64,000 nucleotides of DNA, from NCBI GenBank assembly GCA_012295275.1, contig CM022671.1:30643750-30707749 (forward strand), given 5' to 3'. Below the pieces are notes generated by a model. That model saw only the letters and a list, made by a program, of their open reading frames with translations. It did not search any database and was not told the origin of the DNA. Source of the DNA: Chrysomallon squamiferum. Lineage: Eukaryota; Mollusca; Gastropoda; Neomphalida; Peltospiridae. Positions 37,802 through 53,300 of this stretch are shown piece by piece. How positions within the stretch are numbered: position 1 is the stretch's first letter; each line of letters opens with the position of its first letter. The translations under genes were made by a program, and so were the position numbers.

Positions 37802-39991
37802 TTGTGTACATTCCTTCATTTTCTTTGTTTCTGTTATAATTACAGATAAATAAATATGTTTAATGAAAGATAAAAAAAATTAATTTAATCTAAACCTTGC
37901 AAAGCCTTTTTCAAAATGTGCATCAATGGGTCAAAGGTCGTCATCCACAATGTGGGCAACTGAGAACCTGGTGGGAACTTACAGCAGCTAATGTGTGCAG
38001 AAATCTGAAAAATAAAAAATATATCTAATTATTTTCACTTACTTGTAATTTTAAAAACAAAAACCTTATAAATCAAACAATCAGAAACCCTGGTACATCA
38101 TGAAGTACATTTCAGTAATTATTCAAAGCAGTGAACTTATCACATTTTATCTGGAGAATTATTTTATTTTTCAGCAATATTTTAGCGTATGTATGCAGCT
38201 TACGGCTGTGACCAATCCAATATGGTAACTAAACTCATACAGAAATAAATATGCTGAAAAAAAAGAGGCAACCCCCCCCCCCAAAAAAAAAACCCAGCTT
38301 CATTTGGAAACAGATGGTATATTACAGTTATCTATAACGTATCTATCATAAAAATTAGTAGATGTTAAATTGTTTCTAAAGAGATTTCATGTAGTAATGA
38401 TTATCATGGTCCAGTGATTAAAACAATCAACACATGAACTAATTCACTGTTGGGTTTTGAATAATCTACACACTGTTAGTTACACTAACTGTAGCTAATG
38501 CTAACAACTGTAAGCTTCTCTGATGATAAAAATAACAAACCGCCACAGTGATCAGCTAACAAATGATAAAATAAACAAATTTACACCTATACAGAATAAT
38601 GCTCCTTGTAGTCACAGAACACATGATAACAAGCTACTCAGAGATGACAATGATAATGATTTATTGCAGATAGAAAACAATGATGATGATTTATTGCAGA
38701 TAGAAAAAACAATGATGATGATCTACTACAAATAACAAATGATAATGATCTACCAACAGACTACCAATGATAATGATATACCCACAGATAGCAATGATAA
38801 TGACTTACTCACAAAAATAGATAAACAGAGATAATGAATTAGTCAATATGACTGATAATGATCTTTGCACAGATAACAAATGATGATCTACTCACAGATA
38901 AATGATAATGATCTGCTCACACAGAACAAATAATAATAACCTACTCACAGATAAGCAATGATAATGATCAACTACCCACCAACAGTTAACGATCTTACTC
39001 AACCATAACAAATGAAATAATCTACTCACAGGTAACAAATGATAATGATCTAGTCACCCATAATGAATGATAACAATCCACTTACCAATAACAATGACAA
39101 CAACGCACTCACCCATAAAGAATAATGACAATCTATTCAAGATTACCAATGATAATGATCTACTCGCCCGTAATGAATGATAGTAATCCACTTACCAATG
39201 ACAATAATCCACTAACCTGTTATGAATAACACCAGTCTATTCACAGATGACCAGTGATAATGATCTACTCACCCATAAAGAATGATAACGGTCGTAGACC
39301 TCATCCATAATGGAGTAACCGGACCCAGCCAGGTCAGCTCCATGTTGAATTCCTACTTGTTTTGTACTGGCATCACCACAACCACTAGCTTCATACATCA
39401 CTGGCAACAAGTCTGCGAACGACCGAGCTAGAACTTGCAGGATGTCTTCATCCTCAGTGACAGCAGTTGGAGTAGTGGAGACCGAGTTTTCCTTGATCTT
39501 TTCACTTCTTGGAAGTCTGAGGGATGTAAAAAAAAAAAATGTTAACATGTGGAATAACTGATTTTATGCCTTTTGCTTCAGTGGAATGAATTGTGTATTG
39601 CAGAATCAATTTTTGATTTTCTTCGTTGCATGGATTTGAAATGTAAGTGTTTAGTTATTTATTTTTTTTTTTTTTGGATGAGTTCAAAGAAAATAATTAA
39701 AAAAAAAAAAAAAAAAAAGAAGAAAGAAAAAAGAAAGACCATGTTGCAGATTATTACTCGACATTTTGGATGTGTTTTTTTTTAAATGTTTTAAATAAGA
39801 ACATTTTAGAGAATAATTTTTGTTTGATAATAAATCCTAAACTAACTGAAGCAATATAAGAGAAGTGAGTGTCACATTAACTTAAAACATTAAAATTGAA
39901 AAGAAAAAAGAAGTAATAAAACATTTCGTACCAGTGAAAAAATGAACATTATTCTGTTTTGTGTACGTTTTAAAATAATCTTATAAACAAG

Positions 39992-40025
<34 letters not shown>

Positions 40026-43000
40026 AGATTCCAAAAAACCTCCCAAAAAACATAACAAAACCCAAAACAACAAAAAAAGAAAAAGAAAATCATTATTATA
40101 AAGATACTTACATCATGTACAGTCCTCCAGCCTCCAAACTGACAACAAGTTGGAACTGGTGATTTTCAAACTGTTTTTTTATAGCTCCAACCACTGGAGC
40201 CTGACAATAAACAAACGAACAAATCAATGCTAGAAGAAATATGAAGAAATAACCTAAATGTATTCTGCATATTTCCAGGTTACATTTCATCTAGATTTTG
40301 CAAAGACTTCTACAAATAATTGTAAAAATAATTGTAATATTTAAAATATATTACTTGTTCTGTTATAAAAATATTCGTTTATCAAATTATTATTCTAATT
40401 TAAATTTATGCTATTCAAACATTATTAATAAATTCAATAATTCTACAAAAATCATTTTATTACTTTATACATTATTCCTAAACGTACTTCTGAGCATATC
40501 ATTTTTAATAATTTAGTAAATTTTTCATACTTTTATTCATTCTAAAATCTTACTTCTGCAGATATCAGTTCTGGAAATCTTGCTCCTTTGTAATGTTTTC
40601 CTAAACAGTCGCCTGGTTCTGCTTTAGTAGCGCCCTCTATGTTCACCTGTGGTATTACATGCACATGGCTGTGGTTCAAAATCTTTACACTGTCAGGTTC
40701 TTCATGTAAATAACCTGTAAGTAAGATTATATCAAAATTAAAAGATTGACTGTTTCTGTTTAGGAAGAAATGACTCTAAATAGCTGATTAATTTTGATTA
40801 AAAAATTCAGTTTATCACTGGCTTACAAACAAATATTTGTTATTTTGACAAAAATATCTTCAGAAAAATGGTTTGTTTGTATTAAAATTGTGTATTAATT
40901 TTTTTGAGAGAAATGAAAGCAGATACATGATATGATAGAAAATAATAATAATGTTCATATTTTACTTAATTGTTTTTAAGAAAGTTTTTAATAAATAACA
41001 TATAAAAAAACTAGAAAATTAAAAAACATTACTTATCACCAAATATTATACCTGTAACCAATAAGAATGCACCTACCATAATACTTAACCAATCAGAATG
41101 AAGCTAAAAAAAAATGCTTGTTAATTACTTAATTATAATATAGAGAATAACTAGATTAAGGCCAGATGTAGAGGTTCTGTGTTTCTGTTTAACAGATAAC
41201 AGATTATAAAAGAGAAAAAATAAGAAAGAAAGAAAAACAAAAGATGTAATACCTATAATAAGATGGCGGACCAATCTCACTAACAATTCTGTCCCAACAG
41301 GTTCATCTCCATTAACATTTCCTAGCAACAATATATGAGGCTTATAGTCCTTCTGACCCGTGACCTTTGATGACAGATGTAACAAAGATACAGCCTTTCC
41401 TTTGCGATTCATGTGTAATGTGTCAAAAGTGACGAAATCTGGATTTTTCAGAGCTAGATCTCGGAACTCATTTTGAATGTCGTGAGTGTTCACGTATTCT
41501 GTTTTCATGTTTTGCTTGATGTCGAAGTCGACCACAGACGTCCATTTTTCTTGTTCTGCATCCATTTTGAGTGAGAAGTTGACATGAATTGCAGCATGAT
41601 CAGTTACCTGTACTGTTACACTTTCGTTTGTGTATCTGTAAAAAAAAATTTAAAATAAATAATAATAAAACAAATAATAAAATAAAATAAAATAACAGTC
41701 ATGAATTGTATGACTAACTGTCATTCTAATATGACATAAAATTATTAGATTTAAAAAATATATATATATATAAACAAAATAAAACAATCAAATATGTAAA
41801 GTTATAAATAAATTTTAAATAATTATAGTTTATACATTAAAAATTAAAATTCCAAAATTAAAATACCTACAGCAAAACAAAAAAGTCAAGGTAACAATGA
41901 AAAAAAAAAGCATAATAAATTTTACAAATATAATTTTCAGTATTTGAAGAAAGGAAAAGAAATTTTGAAATTTTAACTGTAATAATGTATTACAAGTAAT
42001 TATTTCAAAATAAGTTAAAAAAAAAAGACAAAATGAAAAAATTACTACTACTAATAATAAATCTATATTACAAGTTAAAAATGAAAATCTCAGGAAAATT
42101 AAAATCATAGGTGAAAAATTATTTTAAAAAAAAGGAGAAACAAATATATTAATAATATATGGAAATGATAAAAATTAAAAATGCATTTAGCACAGTAAAC
42201 AGTTTATATCTATAAGCACAACAGTGTTAAATATGTGTGAGAAAATTTAAAGTCTGTTTTACCTTGGATGTCTGACTGTTAGCTTGTACTGTCCTGGTGC
42301 CAAAAGTCTCCAGTAATCTCCATCAGCAGCTGAGTATATAGTGTGATTGATTCCCTCAACTATCACAGAGGCACTGGAAATACCCAAACCTGTCTCATTG
42401 TCTAAAATAAAACCACTCACACCTTTGTGTACCTGAAATATCAAAGTAACAAAGAAAAATAATAAATAAATAAAAAAATAAATAAATATGATGCTGATAA
42501 TGTAAAAATATGCATAGTGGTAATATTAGTATCGTAATAACAATTACAACCCCCAACAAAAATCAACAACAAACTAACAAAACAAAAAAAATCAAAACAA
42601 TAATAAAACAATAAAAAAAAAAAAAAAAAATTTTTTTTTTTTTTAATATAAAATAATAAATAAATAAAAAAATTAAAATAAACAATATAAAATACAAATA
42701 AAATACAAAAAAAATACAAAAATAAAATAAAAATAGTACAAAACAGCAGACTAAATGGTGGTTTAAACTTTAATATTACACTTCACAAAATATAACAGTA
42801 ACAAAACACAGTTCACAGAGATGATGTAATGTCTATTAAAATTGAAAAATATCATGCATATGGAAGGTAAAAGTTACAAACATTTTGTTGATCGCTTGAA
42901 AAAAGCCTATTTCTGCATGAATATTTTTACCTAATTTTTCATAAAACAGAATTTTAATTTACTACTTATTGATTTTCAAAATTTACCTGTCCCATGTAAA

Positions 43001-45972
43001 CCAGAAGAGGATATTTGTTGGCGTCCCAGTAACCAGGTAGTTCTTTAGCTTTTGGAAACTTTGTACATCCTAATTCCAGTGTTGTCTCAAAACAGTTTGT
43101 GTGTAAGTAGTTCCAGTCTTGCATGCCACCTGCAACACAGTTTATATGTTTATTGTAATAATGTAAATAATAATAATAATAATAAATAAACAAAATAAAA
43201 TAATAAAATTAAATTAAATTAAAAAAAATGAATTATGAATGTGAAAAAGAAAATTTATGCAGAATGTTTATTAGACAGGAAAAAGACTAAGCCATAAAAA
43301 AAAAAAAAAAAAAAAAAAAAATATTTATGTAATATTAAAAGTAACATTGATGATGATTCTAATAATAATAATAAAAAAATAATAATAATAATAATAGTAA
43401 AAAAATTTTAATAATAAATTTTTGATAATGAATTAAAATTAATACTATTACAAATAATGTTGGACAAACATTATTTTATTATATTCTAATTTTCAGTCTG
43501 GATTTTGTTCCAGTGTGAATGGTTTCTGACATAAACCCATATATATATATATATATATATATAATAACAATAATTGGATAAAATAAAATTCAGTATATAA
43601 ATTATATACAAATTTTTTAAAAACAGTAAATCAGAAATAAATATCTACAAGTTTAATGACAGAAATGAATAAAACAAAAGTTTAAAAAATAAAAATAAAA
43701 ATAAAAATCAAGATAAAAAAACAAGAAAAAAACATCCACCTGATCATACTCCCAAAAAAAACAAAAAAAACAACAAAAAAACATAGATATGGAAAAAACA
43801 AGAACAAAACCATTCTGTAAGGTATTTTACCTGACACACTGTACCACTTAGCGCCATTTGTAATTCCATCTTTGAAATACTCATCACTCCACACACACGG
43901 ATGTCCCAAGTGCATTGTTGAGTGTGCCTGAGGGAATAATAAATAAATAAACAAATAAATAAAATAAAATAAATAAATAAATAAATAAATAACAATAATA
44001 ATAATGAATTTTCTATAACAACAATATTAATAACACATCAGGATTGCTAACATAACTACAAGCAATAGCAACAACAACAACACAAAAAAAAAAAAAAAAA
44101 AAAAAAATTATTTAATTATAAACAAACAAAAATATCAATACAGCACAAATAATAACAGAATAAATGTAAAAATAAAACAATAAAAAAAAAAAATTAAATA
44201 AAATGAACAAATAAAACAAAAGAAAAGATGAATAAATACCAATGAATAAGCTTCTGAAATCATAATGAAAGTTTTATCATCTGCGCTCTTGCTGTACGCA
44301 GAGTAACCTTTCTTTGAACTGTCGAATGGGTAATTAGCCACGAGGGAGCCACCGTGCAAATTAGCTGAGAGGACGAATGGAATGGATTTGAGCCACTTAA
44401 TGACAGCCAGAGTTTCTGGTTCCTGATGTTTGTTAGTGTAGGTCACTTGAAACTGATCAGGAAAATTGCGATTCAGGTCATAATTGTTGCTGTTAGTGCG
44501 ACCTTTTACTCCTTGTACATCACCTGAGGTGAAAAAAAATAATAATAATAATAATAAAAAAAAAAAAAAAAAAAAATAATAATAATAATAAAATAAAAAT
44601 AATAATAGTAATAATAGTAATAATAATAGTAATAATAACAATAATAATTTTAAAAAATGATAATGATGATGACGACTATGACAATGATGAAAACAACTAC
44701 AACAGCAACAAGAACAATAAACTAAACAAGAAAAATTCAAAATGAAAAGTGATAGTCTGAGTTACAACTCTACCAACCTTCGTTAGAAATCTCGTAACCG
44801 TCAGGGTTCATGGAGGGCATCAGATGGATTCTTGTCAAGTTGACCATCAGACTGATAAATTCATTATGTTGATAATTCTTACACAGAAATTCTATCAACT
44901 GCAGCATCAACTCCCTGCCGACTACCTCATTGCCGTGCATGTTAGCGACGTACTTAAACTCCGGTTCTCCTGCAGTGAATAAAAAAAATAGTGTTTATTA
45001 CCACCGTAACAGTTTTTATTATTAATGATTATTGATGTTTCTGTATAAGAATGATTAGGAAAGGAAAGACAAAATGAATAATATTTGACAACATCTGAAA
45101 ATATTTTAGGATCAAAAGTTATGAATGTATTAAGATCATGTTGTAAGGCTTTCAAATAATGACAGTGAAGGAAAAAAATAACACACACACACACACTCAC
45201 ACATACATGCTATAAACACTTTGGTATAAGTACACAGCTTATATATGACTCAGTCCCATCAAAGATACAGAACATCTGATCTTGTATGATCATTTTAACA
45301 ACACAAATAAACACCACCCCCTAAAGACACCCTGTCAATATATTTTCTTTTCTTTTTTTCTCTAATTTTTGTTGAGATAAAAAAAAGCAAAAAAAAAAAA
45401 AAAAAAGGCTATTAAAAATCCCATCACACACTCGAACAAAACCAAGTTAAAAAATCAATCTTTTCATCATGCTTCTGTAAGACTTTTATCATTTTAAAGA
45501 TTATATTTGGAAGTTTCTCAGGAATGAGAACTTAAATGAAACAAATATATTTTACTTACCTTCAGTTGGACAGGTTCAGGTATCATTAAAATAATCTTTC
45601 ACAAAATTAAAAAAAATAAAAAATAAAAAATTAAGAGAAACAAAATCTCACCTGGTTCATGGATACCTGGGTTGTCTGTTATTTCTAATACCCAGAGTTC
45701 TCTTCCTTGAACTGATTTTCCGATGGAATACAGTCTGGTGATTTCTGGGTAATCTTTGCTGAACTTTCTCAGGAAATTTGTCATGGCGGTGAAGTTGTGA
45801 TGAGCAAAAGTCGAAGGTTCGATAAACTTCATGTTTTTCCTGTGTTCTGCATCATGGAATCGATTGACGTATTCAACAAGTTTTTCTTCTTTTTCTACAG
45901 CACCTACTGGTGTTGTTGTTATGCTGAATAAACGAATGAATGAATGAATGAATGAATGAATGAATGAATGAA

Positions 45973-46008
<36 letters not shown>

Positions 46009-46801
46009 AAAATAAATCTTAAATATATTTCACTGCCTTCATATTATATATTATATATATATATAATTAAACAAGATTTAAAAAAAATAATAAAATAAAA
46101 AAATACTGCTCAGCAAAATAAAATATAATTAATCGAAAAATTTGTTTTTTTAAAAAGTATCACTTAACTGAAATTAAAAATCTGTCTTTATTTTGTTAAA
46201 AGTAGGCCTTTACTTTAAGGATAATGTAAAATTAACATGAAAAAAACCCCAGTTGCCAGTGTTACTGCATTAACACTGTATAAATATCTACACAAGTGGA
46301 ACTATATATTTTTATTATGTACTAATATTATGTATGAATGATTGTTTTCCTATGAATGTGTGTGTGCATATGTATTTTTGTGCATTATGTAAAGTTTACA
46401 ATACATATTACTTATTTCATCATGTATGTCTATAAAAATTACACATCACATAAAATAAGATTAAAAACTATTTCGCAGTTAAAAAGATTTTAAGCTTTTC
46501 TCTGTAAAAGCCTTATTTTGGGATGAATTTACTAAAAGCCATTAGAAAAAGCACAAAGCCCATAAATATACAACTTTTTAGAAAGTGCAGAAAGATGCAT
46601 GATTTTGCATGAACCTGCATATTTTAATGAGCTGAACATTCCACCAGGCACAACCTTTAAAATGAGTTAGCCATAAATAAACAAAAAAATTTAAAAGAAA
46701 AAGTTCAAATGCAGGTCACAAAGATTTCCTTCAACAATAATCAAAATTGAAATTATTACGTACTATTAAAGTTTAATTTCAGAGGCAGGGTTCTCTTGTG
46801 C

Positions 46802-46840
<39 letters not shown>

Positions 46841-47360
46841 AACGAAACAAAGACACCACTCTACAGTAAGAACATGTTGTCCCTCAACACCCCTAAAACA
46901 TTTAAACCTAAATATTCATCTGAAAGATTTCTCAGCCATTTTGCCAATGAGTCATCTAGTTATGAAGATGATCCAATCCAGTTATTTATCAAATTGATAC
47001 TAATCAATGATTTAGTATGAAATTCAGCCATTATCAGGACCCATTTTTTTACATATATATATATATCTGTTATAATAATGAAATCATTTATCTAGAAAGG
47101 ATACAGTTATTTAACAGCTATCAGTGTCATTATCATAGCATTCATTGAGATCTTGAAAGTTGTTTATAAACACTGAGTCCAAATCTTTATGATTTAATTA
47201 AAATCTCAACATTTATCAAGCTCAAAAAATCTATTTACAATTGTAAACGTATTCATGAAGTCAAGTTATTTTAATAAATATAAATTAAAGTTCAAGAGAT
47301 CTAGTCACTATAAACATTTTTTTTTTTTTACTCAGTGATGTAAAAACAAGATCCAGTTAT

Positions 47361-47394
<34 letters not shown>

Positions 47395-50300
47395 TCAAAC
47401 AAACCAACAACAATTATCAATCAAACAAATAATTTAAATAATTTTTCATGTGGATTTCAACAACAATAACAACAACATCAAACAAACTAACAACAATTAT
47501 CAATCAAACAAATAAATTAAATAATTTTTCATGTGGATTTAAGTCATTTCAATTATGAACTTGAAGTGAAAACAAAATAATTATCAACAAGTCTTCATTG
47601 AAATAATGATAAATTTTTATTGAGTAAGTATTAAGCAAAAAATATATTGCATTTAAATAGTATTCCATAGTTGTCTAAAAAAAAATTAAAATGATTTTAT
47701 AGATTGGCATTTTCAAAATATGTTTTTGAAATATACAAATATCTGATTTTCTCTCTTTTTTTTTTAAATACAAGATATCTGAGAGTAGGAAAAAGAATGT
47801 AAGAGAGAAAGAAAGAAAGAAAGGAGAAAGAAAAAGAAGAAAAGAAAGTAAAAGGAAAGGAACGAGTAAAAACAAAATAAGAAAGAAAGAAAGAAGAAAG
47901 AAAAGAGAGAGAAAGATAAACAGTCAGGGTGTGTCTGGGTGTGTAAATAAAAGTAACAGGTGGCAATGTAGGTTTTTGGTTTTGAGGAATTAATGTTAAT
48001 CTTATCAGCTATTTATGAAGTCACAGTTCATAAATTTATTTATGTTTACGCAGAGAAAAGCTTTAAAACCACAAAGTGTTGTTTTGAATATACTGGCAGT
48101 ATGTACCAGTGTGTAGTAAAAGGAAATGCAACAGTAAACTTTAGCAACATATGTCACATTTGATTCAGATCGTAACATACTGGTTGCAGAGCACAAACAA
48201 AAACAATTACATATATACATACATATATATATATATATATATAGATATGAACTGATGGAAAAAAAAGAAAACACCATAAAACATTTTTTCTTTTTAAAAT
48301 GTCGAAAACAACTAGCTAAATTTTTTTTTTAAATGTTTAAAAATTTTAAACTCAAGGAATATTGGAGATTTTATATAGAAAAATAAATTAAAAAATAAAA
48401 CCACTAAAGAGACCCCATTTTTATATTTACATTGAAACTTCTTATTGATATAACATTTTTTTTTTAAATACAGAATAAAGACCTTCATAAAAAAAAGAGC
48501 TATTTTTATACACTAAAGTGACATATGAATGCTAGTTCAATGCTGTTACGTTTTTACTTATTTTTATTTTCAAACATGTGCTGCATACACTTGTTATAAA
48601 CATGTTATAATGAACATTTAATCAATATAGTTAATAGTAATGGCTGTAGGTTAGTTTTCCCTATATTTTTGCAGACTTGTTTATATTATGCATGTACACA
48701 GGTATATGTGGGATTTTGGTGTTTGTTTGTTTTTTAAATATTGTTTATGTATGTAGACAAAAACACTAAAAAAGAAAATTAAAATTATGTTGTCAACAAA
48801 ATTATTGGAAAAAAGAAAAAAGAGAAAAAGAGAAATATATATATATTATTTTGTTGACAGAAAACACATGTCAGTGATGACAGTCTGTGAAGATAACTAA
48901 ATATTACATCATTACAAATAAAGCTGATAGCGTTCACTGTATCTACTCTATAATTTTACCTTGGTGTAGATTATTATTTCAAATTACATATGTGTGTATG
49001 TGTGTGTGTGAGTGTAAAACTGAAAATAATTATAATTATTTTTTATTTAATTACAATCTGACATATCAATTGACTTTAGACTGACCGTATTACAAAGATT
49101 GCTTCTGATATCTGTTTATAATAAAACAGTTTGATTTATCATCACTTTTGAAAGTGCTGTTCTCATTAGCTGTTTGAAGGATCATAATAAAACAGTCCTA
49201 ATTTTCAAACTGCATTTGGCAGATTTACAACCAGAACAGTTTATGTCAGGAATAAAATTAAATGAAATTAAATAAAGTTTATCTCTTAACTGATAAATGT
49301 TAATCAAAGAAATTAAAATAAATGTTTTATTTTAAAATTTTTGAAACAGAACAAAAACAATAAACACCTTCAGTTTTTATGAGAAGGGATTGTAATTTAT
49401 AAAAAAAAAAAAAAATTATAAAAAAAATTAACCTATAGATTATTTTAAAACTCTTATAATTAATGAAATTAAATAAAAATAAAAAGGTAAACATAAAAAA
49501 TAAATAAATTAATAAAAAAAAAACCCAAAAACCCAAACAGAACTGAACAATAATGAATAAATTAAACAAAGAATAAACAATAATATTAATCAAAAATAAA
49601 AATCATACAATAAATAGAAAAAAAAAAAAAAAATTGTCTTCCTTTCATGCCAAAAATATATAATAAAAACAAAAACAAATACAAAAACAAAATCTGACAG
49701 GAATCTGAACTGATGTATACAATAAAGACCAACACTGTTTTGATTTATATTCCATTAAACAGCTGCATTTTCTATAGACATTTGTTCACCATTCAGTGGT
49801 GTTCAACAGTGTAAGCAAAGGACTTAAGTAAGATTATAAATCGATAAATGAATCAATTCTGTTGCAAACAAAATCGTAGATGTTATGTTTAAATCATTTG
49901 TTTTATATTGTTGGAGACTCAAAGAAAATGTGTTTTATTATATGCATTGGGAATATTAAAGAGTATAATTGTATTGATTGTAAGCTCTTTGCAGATGTTT
50001 TCTATAATTTGGATTTTATTTTTTGATATAGTAAGTAAGAAAACAATGGGTATTAAAAATTATAAACTTCACATAAAAAAAAAAATTTAAATTTAAAAAA
50101 TCTAAAAATAATAAGAAGAGAAGAAGAAGAAAATCAAGAAGTTTTTGGAATTAAGAAATTTTTTGGAAATAAGAAAATTTAAATAAGAAAATAAAGAGAG
50201 AAAAAGAAATGAGGAAATCAAAATTACTTAAAATAATATATATATATCAGTAAAACAAAAAAGTAATAATAATAACAACAGATAATTTCATGCATTTTGT

Positions 50301-53300
50301 TAAATACATAAAATATAAAAACAGTTTAGAATTCTGCAATCACATTCAAAAAAACCTTTTAAAAAAACATTTAAAATTTAAAAAATTTATTAAATAATAA
50401 AATTTTAGTCCTAATTATTTATTAAACTGTAATTATATTTTATATAAATGAAATAAATAAAAATAAAAATAAAAAAATCTAAGAAAAAAAAAAAGTATCT
50501 AAAATAAAAGAAAATTAAATTAAAATTAAAATTGCAATTCATCTTTCTAAAATATAATATTGTTAGAATCTAAAAAAAAAAAAAAATGAAAAAACAAATG
50601 CAACTGTTCCAATGATGCTTTATTCTGGTTATAAAGTTGAATCAAACCTTTTATTTGTTGGTTTTCCAGTTTGCACACTTCGCTTGGTCAGATTGAAATC
50701 CAGTCGGACACCTGGACCCGAAGGGTACGTATATGTCTGTGTGGGTGAATGATTCATATCTGAAATTAAATCCAAAATTCAGAAATTATATTTCAGGCCA
50801 TATTTGAATCTTTTTAAATAATGTTTCAGTGTGTGTGTGTATGTTTTTGTGTACGTTCTTTCATTTTCTTTGTTTCTATCATAATTACAGATAAACAAAT
50901 ATGTCAGTATCAACAAACTATAGGCACTGGCAATAGAAAATAACCCAATAGGCACATGGGTGGGCTAGATCCCATGATCTGTCATACCTCATTCAAACAT
51001 TCAACCACTGTACTCTAACCCATTAACTTGTATTTAAAAAAAAATTAAAATTAAAAAATGACTTCATAGATAAACAAATGTTTGTTTTCACAGCAAATTC
51101 ATGCAATATAACTAGTACCTCTGTCTTTCAAGATTAATAAAAAGTTTTGGTTAGCATTACTGTTTTGTTTTACATTTATACACCAAATTATCTAAAATGC
51201 AAACTAACTCTTTTTTTTCTTAATCGTTCCAGACCATGACTCAAATTACTGAATTATTTTCTGTAGGAAATTGATAAGAGCTGTTTGTTGTTTTTTAAAA
51301 AAACAAAACTTTTTTAGCACTTCCCTTTAAGTTCTTGAAGGAAAAACAATGTAATCAGAACTCACATCTGGAAACAGTTTGAAAGAATTTTTTGGAATTC
51401 ATTTGGTCAGTAAAGTCACGTACAAGATTTAGCAAAGTCACGTCACATTTATTTGTTGTGTATTTTGAAACTATAACTTGTACAAAGCAGATTAAAAAAT
51501 AAAAAATAATAATAATAATAATAAAATAATAAAAACATAAAAAATAGAAAATAAAAATTAATAATTTCAAAAAGAAGAAAAGATTAAAACAGGATAAGAA
51601 CTTTAATAACATTCAAAATTACATCACATTCATTGTTGTAAAATCTGAAATTATAAACTTATGCAAAAATGAAACAAAATAAAGCAAAAAATCAATAAAA
51701 AAATAATAAAATAAAGGAAAAACACTCCAGTAAAATTAGCTAAACAGAAAGTGTATGGAAGGATAAGAATATGAAGTAAGTATTTCAAAAATATATAAAA
51801 ATCTGAGATTCAATAGTATCACAAATGAAAAAAAAAAATCTATTGTAAATATCTAATGTAAAAATATTTATATTAAAATAAAAATGTGAGTTAAAAGTAT
51901 CAAAGAATTAATTGTTTTTAAAAAGACTCAGTAATAATGGAAATGTTAGACAAAAGAAATATCTATGGAAAAAAAAATGGAAAAAATGTAAACTAAGAAT
52001 AAAAAAATAATAAAAAACTAACATAAAAAATAAATAAGTAAATAAAATAAAAGATAAAATAATAATAATAGTAATTAAAAAATAAAAAAGAGTAAAAACT
52101 TTTACATTTCCATTTTTAAAAATCTGAGAACACTTAGCTTTAAATAAATTGCTCAAATTACTACATAATTCAAACCAAATACTGACTAGCATAAATAAAA
52201 AAATATATTGATATTCTTTTGGTTTTAAGATAATAATTTAGTAAAACTGATTTAAGAAAATAAATAAAACTTTAAATTTATTTTAATACATACCCAGGAT
52301 AATGAGCTGTTATATTGTAAGATCCTGGACTCAGTAGTCTCCAGTAATCTCCAAACTGCGCTGCAGTGACATTGTGATTAATATCATCAACCGTGATGAC
52401 AGCATCTGCTAAACCTTCATTAGTAGCAGCATCACGAACAAACCCATTTACTCCAATATGAACCTAAAGTGTAAGGGTTTCAATGTATTTCAACCTGCTC
52501 TATTTATAAATTGCTCACCACAATTCTGCTCTGCTCTGCTTTTAAACTAATTGTATAAAATGTTGTTGTTTTTTTGTCTTCTTAATCTATTAAAGATCAC
52601 ATTTATTAAGTATTAACTTTTCCTCTTCTATGAATTTTTTTTTATATATATATATATTTTTTTTTTTATTTTTTTTAACTCATAAAATGCAATGGAAAAA
52701 TATTTTTTTTTATGTTTAGAAATAAAATTATTTTACATATACAAAATAATTGCTATATTTCACACACTGTATTTTTTTAAATATAAATTTACTGAATAAA
52801 ACACATAGAAAATACAAAATAGAAATATAATATAAAGAGACCAATATATTTTATTTTTATGTCTTGTTTTGTTATTTGCTTTGGTTGCCTTCATGAAATG
52901 AGTCACTAACAAATGGAGGCAAGAAATATGTTAACAGCAGCCTATATTTACTCATGCATAAAAGCTGCACTAACATCATGGGTGACTGCTTCCAACTGTA
53001 AACCAAGTTGTATTAAAAATATATATATATATATTGACTGAATCTGCACCCCTTTGAGAGAGACCATCTTTCAGTGTTAAGTTTGGGATAAGCTTGTGGT
53101 AAATTTTACAACAGCAAGTGGGAAACTGGTTTATGGATGACATAATAAAAAATAATAATTTTAAATTTTACACTTACAGCCCCCAGGCAGGGTTTGGTGA
53201 CTTTGATATTATTCATAAAAAGAGATAACAGTTTCCTTATTTCAACAAAGTGGAAACCTAGCTAAAGCTTGGAGACAATGGTTTAAACAGAGGCTGCCAT

